Below, piece after piece: positions 1-5,098 of a DNA stretch of 6,167 nt (position 1 is its first letter; every line of letters begins with the position of its first letter). The translations under genes were made by a program, and so were the position numbers. The notes beneath the pieces are model-generated. The model did not search any database. It saw only the letters and a program-made list of their open reading frames with translations, and was not told the DNA's origin. The stretch covers positions 1 through 6,167 of the forward strand of contig QNBS01000142.1 in assembly GCA_003644175.1 (NCBI GenBank), written 5' to 3'. The DNA comes from Planctomycetota bacterium. Its GTDB lineage: Bacteria > Planctomycetota > Phycisphaerae > Sedimentisphaerales > Anaerohalosphaeraceae.

Positions 1-724
1 GGTCAGGTACCTGGTGAGTGCGACACTGGAGACCGATGACGATGAGTCAGGCATCGCCAAACAGAGCATTCTCGGCGCCGGTCGGACGAAAGCCGGCGAG
101 CATCTTACCGTCGGCATGCAGAACGCCGCTGACGCCGCCAAAGTCGGTGTCGAGATCGTTCATGTCGGGCTGCAGGGCATTCATCCGCCTGTGGAGGTGG
201 CCGAGGCGTATCAGGAAGTCATAGCCGCGGTCCAGAAAAAGCAGGCTGCGATAATGAACGCCCAGGCCGAGCGGAACACGAATCTGATTTCGCTTTGCGG
301 CGGCGTTAAAAAGGCCGACGAACTTTATGATCTGGCTACACGTTACCAGCATGCAAGGGAAGCCGAAGATGCAGGCGTCGTGCAATTAGGGCGGGAACTC
401 AATGGCGCCGTTGCAAACGCCGGCGGGGAAATTTTCCAGATACTGACCGAAGCCCAAAGCGCCGCTTTTGAGAAGATTGTGCTGGCAAAGGCCACTGGTA
501 TGCGGTTCGCCGATCAGCTTGAAGCCTACCGGGCGGGCGGCGACATATTCCTTAGCCAGCATCGGCTGGCAATGCTGGAAGAAACGCTGCCCTCCGCCCG
601 CAAGTTCGTAGTGATTGCCGAAGATGCCGACGCTGAGGTCTATATCATTGATCTGCAGAAGTCCGAAGAAGACAGTCTCTATAAGTTGAATCTGGACGCC
701 CTTGAGAACATGACGGACAGGTAG
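1..724 (+). CDS. hflK: HflK-type SPFH protein, C-terminal part (5' end outside window)
   Basis: The reading frame is open from base 2 to the TAG at 722-724, giving 240 visible residues. It opens in the middle of a domain (RYLVSATLE), so the GTG at base 14 is an internal valine rather than a start. Residues 49-71 (VGVEIVHVGLQGIHPPVEV onward) match the end of the SPFH domain of HflK, where E. coli has an LLDVNFQ..RPPEEV-like stretch. An alanine/glutamine/glutamate-rich coiled region follows. Residues 166-215 (GMRFADQLEAYR, then an LEETL..ARKFVV segment) match the HflK tail. The stretch between these, about residues 92-140, is longer than in E. coli HflK. In E. coli, HflK is a single-pass inner-membrane protein that partners HflC and modulates FtsH. 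The membrane segment and the first half of the SPFH domain would lie upstream of the window. The downstream hflC supports the assignment. The family call is firm; a role with FtsH is inferred because no ftsH is visible here. Confidence 0.87.
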   Translation, partial: VRYLVSATLETDDDESGIAKQSILGAGRTKAGEHLTVGMQNAADAAKVGVEIVHVGLQGIHPPVEVAEAYQEVIAAVQKKQAAIMNAQAERNTNLISLCGGVKKADELYDLATRYQHAREAEDAGVVQLGRELNGAVANAGGEIFQILTEAQSAAFEKIVLAKATGMRFADQLEAYRAGGDIFLSQHRLAMLEETLPSARKFVVIAEDADAEVYIIDLQKSEEDSLYKLNLDALENMTDR

Positions 725-738
725 CGCAGGCTCAAGAA

Positions 739-754
739 GTACAAAATTTTATAC
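739..754. repeat. AT-rich imperfect palindrome in the hflK-hflC gap
   Basis: The 16 bases GTACAAAATTTTATAC read nearly the same on both strands, with one mismatched pair (742 with 751). They lie directly before the hflC ribosome binding site, in an AT-rich patch that contrasts with the surrounding GC-rich genes. The patch could be an operator, an RNA cleavage site or simply an unstructured leader. No convincing -35/-10 pair accompanies it, so no function is assigned. Confidence 0.3.
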
Positions 755-759
755 AAGGA
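755..759 (+). promoter_or_regulatory. Ribosome binding site of hflC
   Basis: AAGGA lies 10 bases upstream of the ATG at 770. It is a good Shine-Dalgarno match at a workable distance and supports that ATG as the hflC start. Confidence 0.7.
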
Positions 760-769
760 TAGAATTGAA

Positions 770-1684
770 ATGAAGAATGTTTGGGTTTTTGTTTTTGTGT
801 TGTTGATTGTGATTGTCCTTGGGTTGTATCTGTTTACGTTCAGCGTTCCCGATACTAAAATTGCGGTGGTGACGACGTTCGGCAAGCCCACAAGGACAGT
901 GTATAAGCCTGGCTTGTATTTCAAGTGGCCCCGGCCGATCAATGATGTCAAGCAATACGACGGGCGAAGCCAGCTCTACGAGACTGTTCTGACGGATACG
1001 ACCACCAAGGGCGGCGAGCCTGTTACCGTAACCAGTTATATTATATGGAAGATTGACGACCCGGACACATTTCGCGTTTCCGTTGGAGACAAGGAAACAG
1101 CCCGGCAACGGCTCGGCGAGTTGCTGACAGATACGCAGAATACGGTGATTGGGAAGTACTATTTCAGCGACTTTGTCAATCCGGATCCCGACAAGATCAA
1201 ATTTGAAGAGATTGAAAACGCAATGGCCCGGAGAATAAGACCCGGCGCAAAGGAACTTGGCGTTGCTGTTGAGGTGGTCGGCATAAGGCGATTGGCCGTT
1301 AACGAAACGGTTACTAAGGCGGTTTTTGAGCGAATGAAGGCCGAGCGCAAACGCAAGACCGAAGCAATCACCAAGGCCGGCGAAACCGAGGCGGACACGA
1401 TCAAGAAAAACGCCGAAGCCAGGCGCACCGAGTTGCTGGCAATTGTCGAGGCTCGGGCCAAGGCCATTCGCGGAAGCGGAGACGCCGAAGCCGCCGGATA
1501 CTACAAGATGCTCGAAGAGGATCCGGAGTTTGCAATGTTCCTGCGGGATATCGAGGCCTTGCGAAAAATCCTCGAAAAAGAAACTACCATAATTCTCGGC
1601 GCCGACACCGATCCGATACAACTTCTAAAGAAGGCCCCTGACATTCAGCCTAAGAAACCCGCCGCCGCTGTCGGCGGCAGGTAG
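770..1684 (+). CDS. hflC: HflC, SPFH-domain modulator of membrane protease FtsH
   Basis: The 304-residue protein has the standard HflC plan. Residues 4-23 form an uncleaved hydrophobic anchor. The SPFH (band 7) domain starts around residue 25 (VPDTKIAVVTTFGKP) with the usual PGLYFKWP segment at 47-54. A charged, alanine-rich coiled coil runs from about 185 to 235. Diagnostic HflC landmarks are GIRRLAVNETVTKAVFERMK (171-190), RGSGDAEAA (234-242) and DPEFAMFLRDIEAL (251-264), close to the matching segments of E. coli HflC (RGEGDAEAA, DPDFYAFIRSLRAY). The length is slightly below the E. coli protein. By analogy it pairs with HflK in a large membrane cage that controls access of substrates to FtsH. 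The gene lies 45 bases after the upstream hflK-type gene and has its own AAGGA site. Its first roughly 60 coding bases are strikingly T- and G-rich, reflecting the membrane segment. The tail is lysine/alanine-rich and its last codons form a GC hairpin. Confident as HflC; the FtsH partnership is known from E. coli, not shown here. Confidence 0.93.
   Translation: MKNVWVFVFVLLIVIVLGLYLFTFSVPDTKIAVVTTFGKPTRTVYKPGLYFKWPRPINDVKQYDGRSQLYETVLTDTTTKGGEPVTVTSYIIWKIDDPDTFRVSVGDKETARQRLGELLTDTQNTVIGKYYFSDFVNPDPDKIKFEEIENAMARRIRPGAKELGVAVEVVGIRRLAVNETVTKAVFERMKAERKRKTEAITKAGETEADTIKKNAEARRTELLAIVEARAKAIRGSGDAEAAGYYKMLEEDPEFAMFLRDIEALRKILEKETTIILGADTDPIQLLKKAPDIQPKKPAAAVGGR
1661..1678 (+). repeat. GC-rich perfect hairpin at the 3' end of hflC
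   Basis: GCCGCCG (1661-1667) and CGGCGGC (1672-1678) are perfect reverse complements separated by the tetraloop CTGT. The hairpin lies within the final hflC codons, ending three bases before the stop codon. No T-run follows, so it is not a standard intrinsic terminator. It could protect the upstream mRNA or slow ribosomes at the stop, or it may just reflect alanine/glycine codons. Confidence 0.45.
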
Positions 1685-1721
1685 CGGGCCCAATGCCGCA
1701 GAACTTACTCCGGGCACGGAT

Positions 1722-1738
1722 TTGACAGACGGTTGTCA
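1722..1738 (+). promoter_or_regulatory. Weak regulatory candidate: TTGACA within a small inverted repeat
   Basis: The 83-base gap before the second hflK-type gene holds a perfect -35 hexamer, TTGACA (1722-1727). Its TGACA pairs with TGTCA at 1734-1738, giving a five-pair stem plus one possible G-U pair. No recognisable -10 box occurs 16-18 bases downstream of the hexamer (the region reads ACAAAGAGG). The hexamer therefore may be chance. An internal promoter here is possible but not supported. Confidence 0.2.
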
Positions 1739-1767
1739 CAAGGACAAAGAGGCAATAAGCAAAGATC

Positions 1768-3069
1768 ATGACCGACAAAGACATTGAGAAAACCGACGAT
1801 GTTTCCATTCTTCAGGCCCACGGCGAAGCGGACCTTGCCGGCGAGTTTCTGGCTAAGGCTCTCAAGCACAGCTTCATCATCCTCAAGGCCATCATGATGA
1901 TCCTGGTGGTGCTCTTTATCACTTCGGGTATTTTCAAGGTTGAGCCGGATGAAAACGCGATAGTCCTGAGATTCGGCAAAATACAGGAGTTCCGCTCACC
2001 TGAGACCGGCGAATATGTAAGGGTGCTGGGGCCCGGGCTGCACTGGAACTGGCCGGAGCCTGTCACCGAAATCATCAAGATTCCCGTTGCCAAAAAGCAG
2101 ACTGTTGCGATCGATTCGTTCTGGTACTTCGAGACCCCCGCCGAGAAGCTGGGCACGGTCAAGGGACGTCCCGGTGCGACGCTTGACCCCAGGAAAGACG
2201 GCTACTGCCTGACACGAGGCGAAGGCATCGCCAGCCAGGCCGGCGGCGATTACGGTATTGTTCATGGGAAGTGGCAGTTGACGTATCGCATCAAGAACAT
2301 TGAAAAGTTCTACGCAAATATCTATTACGAAACACCCGGGCCGGGCAAGGATTTTCTGGATGTCGCCTCCAAAACGGTCGATCCTCTGCTCAAGGCCATT
2401 GCCTCCGATGCTATCGTCCGCACCATGGCCAAATACACCATCGACCAGGCCATAGTCAGCGAAGACTCCATCAAAAACAACATTAAGAGACTCATCGAGG
2501 AAAGGCTCAGGCGCCTTGACAGCGGCATTGTCGTGGACGAGTTTAGCACCGGTAAAATCACCTGGCCCAGGCAGGTCGCAGCGGCATTCGACGACCCAAC
2601 GCTTGCCAGCCAGAAGAAGAACCAGGACATCACCGACGCCAAAAGTTACGCCGACAAGATACTCAGCGCCGCCGGCGGCGCACAGGCAGCCGAGATACTC
2701 GACGCACTCAAACAGCCAGACCTTTCCGAGCAGGACAGCCGGCGATACCTGTCGCAATTATCCGGCGCCGGCCGGGACATAATCGCCAAGGCCCACGCCT
2801 ATCGCACCACAGTCGTCGAAGCGGCCAAAGCAAATGCCGATTATTTCAAAAAGCTCCTGCCCGAGTACAGGCAACGCCCGAAGCTGGTCGTCCAGAGGAT
2901 CTATCAGGACGCCATCGAACATATCTTTGTCAATGCAACGGAGAAGATCATCGTCCAGTCCTCGGCCGGCGGCAAAGGCAAACAGATGCGCATACTGATC
3001 AACCCGGATCCGGCAAAGAGAAGGCGGCAGATGGAAGAAAAGAAAAAGCAAGAGGAAAACAACAAGTAG
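1768..3069 (+). CDS. hflK: Long HflK-type SPFH membrane protein, second HflK paralogue
   Basis: This 433-residue protein has a polar N-terminal tail of about 35 residues and one membrane segment (about 36-56). An SPFH domain follows (about 58-270) with the VEPDENAIVLRFGK opening at 58-71 and LGPGLHWNWPEP at 87-98. Residues 262-279 (GKITWPRQVAAAFDDPTL) correspond to the PPEEVKAAFDDAI region of E. coli HflK. Residues 356-396 (ADYFKKLLPEYRQRP, then an RIYQDAIEHIF segment) match the HflK tail. Two stretches are longer than in E. coli HflK, near residues 115-165 and 311-337. The end is very basic and lysine-rich (416-433). In E. coli HflK alternates with HflC in a membrane cage around FtsH; here it would be a second HflK-type subunit beside that of the upstream gene. 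ATG 1768 is chosen because an in-frame stop lies just upstream (1756-1758) and the next methionine would remove part of the anchor. The nearest Shine-Dalgarno match, AGAGG at 1748-1752, is rather distant (15 bases), hinting at translational coupling or modest initiation. Confidence 0.88.
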   Translation: MTDKDIEKTDDVSILQAHGEADLAGEFLAKALKHSFIILKAIMMILVVLFITSGIFKVEPDENAIVLRFGKIQEFRSPETGEYVRVLGPGLHWNWPEPVTEIIKIPVAKKQTVAIDSFWYFETPAEKLGTVKGRPGATLDPRKDGYCLTRGEGIASQAGGDYGIVHGKWQLTYRIKNIEKFYANIYYETPGPGKDFLDVASKTVDPLLKAIASDAIVRTMAKYTIDQAIVSEDSIKNNIKRLIEERLRRLDSGIVVDEFSTGKITWPRQVAAAFDDPTLASQKKNQDITDAKSYADKILSAAGGAQAAEILDALKQPDLSEQDSRRYLSQLSGAGRDIIAKAHAYRTTVVEAAKANADYFKKLLPEYRQRPKLVVQRIYQDAIEHIFVNATEKIIVQSSAGGKGKQMRILINPDPAKRRRQMEEKKKQEENNK

Positions 3070-3090
3070 TTTAAGGCAAAGACTCGCGAT

Positions 3091-5049
3091 ATGGCTCACA
3101 AACATCTGAATCTGAAAGAACACGAACTCTCCGAGCACGAACACACCAAGGGAAGACAGTTCCGCGTCAGCCTTGCTTTGTTAGGCACGCTTGCCGGCGG
3201 CGTTCTTCTGATCGACAGCGCCGTGGCGCCGCTGTTTTACGGTGAGGGAAGTGAGATTGCAGAGATTTGCGCCATGGTGGGCGCGATTCTGCTCGGCGCG
3301 CCCGTTGTCTGGCACGCCATCAAGTGCATGCTGGGCGGGCACATGCACATGGACGAGTTGGTTGCGCTTGCGATAGTCGCCGCGTTCGCCACGGGCAAGT
3401 ATCTCGAAGCGGGCATGGTCGCATTCATCATGCTGTTGGGCGAACTCATGGAGACGCGAACGGCTCTCGGCGCCCGTGCCTCAATCGAATCGCTCATCAA
3501 GCTGACACCCACGGCAGCCAACGTTGTCGGCGTCGACGGCACTGAGACGGAGGTCGCAGTCAGCGAACTGGCGTCCGGCGACGTCGTCCGCGTCCGTCCC
3601 GGCGACAATATCCCCGCCGACGGTGAAGTCACCGAAGGAATCAGCAGCGTCAATGAAGCCACCATCACCGGGGAATCGCTGCCCGTGGACAAGGTGCCCG
3701 GCATGCAGGTCTTTGCCGGCACGACCAATCTGACCGGCGCATTGCTGATCAAGGTGACCAAGGCCGGTCGCGACACTACCTTAGGCAAGGTTCAGTCCCT
3801 CATCATGGCCGCCGAGCAAACACGTCTTCCCATCACGCGAATCATTGACCGGTATATCAAGTGGTACATACCGACGATTCTGATGATCGTACTGGTCATT
3901 TATTTCTTTACCAGGAACCTGAACAACTCGATTTCGGCGATGGTTATTTCGTGTCCGTGTGCACTGATCCTGGCGACGCCGACAGCGATGGTCGCAGCCC
4001 TTTCAGCCGCCGCCCGACTCGGTGTGCTCATCAAGAACGTCTCTCTGCTGGAAGTGGCCGGACGAATCAGTGCGATTGTCTTCGACAAGACCGGCACGTT
4101 GACCACGGGCCAGTTGTATGTCACCAAGATCGAGCCCGCCGACGGCGTTGAGCCGGGCCGGATGCTGGCGCTGGCCGCCTCCGCCGAACGCATGAGCAGG
4201 CACCCCGCCGCACGCGCATTGTATCGACTGGCCCTGGAAGCAAACGTATCCCTTCACGCCCCCGTCGATTTCGCCGAAACGCCCGGAAAGGGCGTCTACG
4301 CCAATGTCGACGGCGCCGCCGTCATGGTTGGCCGCGACAGCTTTCTGGAGGAAAACAATATCGACATCAGCAATGTCCGCGACCCGCTGCTCCACGAGGA
4401 GCAGGGCTTCAGCACGCTATACATTGCCTGCGACAATGAGTGTATCGGATGGGTCGGAATGCAGGACAAGGCCCGCCCCGAGGCGAAAAAAGCCGTCGCT
4501 GAACTCGCGGGCGCCGGCGTCAAGAGGATCACCATGCTCACCGGCGACCGCGCCGAAGTCGCCAATCGCGTCTCGGCGGAGTTGGGCTGCACGGACTACA
4601 AGGCGCATTGTCTGCCGCAAGACAAACTTGCCGTCGTGGAGAAGATCCGGCAGGACGGCCACACGGTTGCGGTGGTCGGCGACGGCATCAATGATGCGCC
4701 GGCTCTTGCCGCAGGCGACCTGGGCATCGCGATGGGAGCGGCCGGAAGCGACGTAGCGATCAACTCGGCTTCCATTGCACTGATGAGCGACGACTTGAGA
4801 AGGCTTCCGTTCCTTATCAAGCTCTCGCGAAAGACAAGAACGGTCATCAATCAGAACCTTTTCTTCGGTATTATATTTATCGTTGTCGGTATCGGTCTTG
4901 CCGCGGCGGGGAAGATACCGATCGTATTGGCGGCGGTGCTGCATCTTGTCGGCTCGGTCATCGTCATATTCAACAGTGCGCGGCTGGTGCGGTTCGGCGA
5001 GGAACTTGACCCGCACGCCGCCGACGCGCAACCGGGGGATTTGCAATAA
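3091..5049 (+). CDS. Heavy-metal translocating P-type ATPase (P1B), metal unassigned
   Basis: At 652 residues this is a complete P1B ATPase that should pump a soft or transition metal ion across the inner membrane using ATP. The visible machinery is the actuator-domain TGES (193-196), SCPCAL in the metal-path helix (CPC at 288-290), DKTGTLT with phosphorylated Asp332, the HP pair of the nucleotide-binding domain (371-372, in SRHP), TGDR (484-487) and GDGINDAP (530-537). About eight membrane segments fit: roughly 25-47, 56-78, 88-105, 107-121, 257-273, 280-302, 587-606 and 609-629. There is no N-terminal CxxC heavy-metal domain. Instead the first 18 residues carry five histidines, and two more lie at 84 and 86 (GGHMHMDEL). 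The final helix reads HLVGSVIVIFNSARL. This lacks the copper signature (MxxSS), the zinc-type DxG and the HEGGT of cobalt-type pumps; it recalls the HxxSS..NS.RL pattern of CtpC-like manganese pumps. The gene starts 21 bases after the SPFH gene, probably in the same transcript, behind a distant AAGG (3073-3076). Family certain, substrate unknown. Confidence 0.94.
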   Translation: MAHKHLNLKEHELSEHEHTKGRQFRVSLALLGTLAGGVLLIDSAVAPLFYGEGSEIAEICAMVGAILLGAPVVWHAIKCMLGGHMHMDELVALAIVAAFATGKYLEAGMVAFIMLLGELMETRTALGARASIESLIKLTPTAANVVGVDGTETEVAVSELASGDVVRVRPGDNIPADGEVTEGISSVNEATITGESLPVDKVPGMQVFAGTTNLTGALLIKVTKAGRDTTLGKVQSLIMAAEQTRLPITRIIDRYIKWYIPTILMIVLVIYFFTRNLNNSISAMVISCPCALILATPTAMVAALSAAARLGVLIKNVSLLEVAGRISAIVFDKTGTLTTGQLYVTKIEPADGVEPGRMLALAASAERMSRHPAARALYRLALEANVSLHAPVDFAETPGKGVYANVDGAAVMVGRDSFLEENNIDISNVRDPLLHEEQGFSTLYIACDNECIGWVGMQDKARPEAKKAVAELAGAGVKRITMLTGDRAEVANRVSAELGCTDYKAHCLPQDKLAVVEKIRQDGHTVAVVGDGINDAPALAAGDLGIAMGAAGSDVAINSASIALMSDDLRRLPFLIKLSRKTRTVINQNLFFGIIFIVVGIGLAAAGKIPIVLAAVLHLVGSVIVIFNSARLVRFGEELDPHAADAQPGDLQ

Positions 5050-5087
5050 ACGGTTTCTTGCAACCGCCCAATGAGCAGTATATTAAT

Positions 5088-5091
5088 GAGG
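5088..5091 (+). promoter_or_regulatory. Ribosome binding site deciding the GTG start of the ABC gene
   Basis: GAGG lies seven bases before GTG 5099. It is the only well-spaced Shine-Dalgarno match for the ABC frame, in which a stop codon at 5087-5089 rules out longer forms. It therefore favours GTG 5099 over TTG 5093. Confidence 0.6.
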
Positions 5092-5098
5092 TTTGCCA

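Noticed and set aside
14..16. GTG as the start of a complete 236-residue gene
   Set aside because: The frame is open to the window edge and the protein begins mid-SPFH domain without a membrane anchor, so the true start lies upstream.
749..1621. Minus-strand open frame of 290 codons opposite hflC
   Set aside because: A shadow of the hflC codon pattern with no family resemblance.
2666..2681. Perfect 16-base palindrome of GC-rich sequence inside the long HflK-type gene
   Set aside because: It encodes an Ala-Ala-Gly-Gly run and similar GCC/GGC strings are common throughout the window, so chance from codon bias is the simplest explanation.
1996..2757. Minus-strand open frame of 253 codons opposite the long HflK-type gene
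   Set aside because: A shadow of GC-biased coding sequence; no domain or plausible context.
5051..5066. CGGTT/AACCG inverted repeat after the ATPase as a terminator
   Set aside because: Only five base pairs and no T-run follows, so termination is not supported.
5079..5084. TATATT as a -10 box for the ABC gene
   Set aside because: The best upstream hexamer, TTGCAA, is only 15 bases away and a poor match. Transcription would start within the ribosome binding site, so the promoter is not credible without data.
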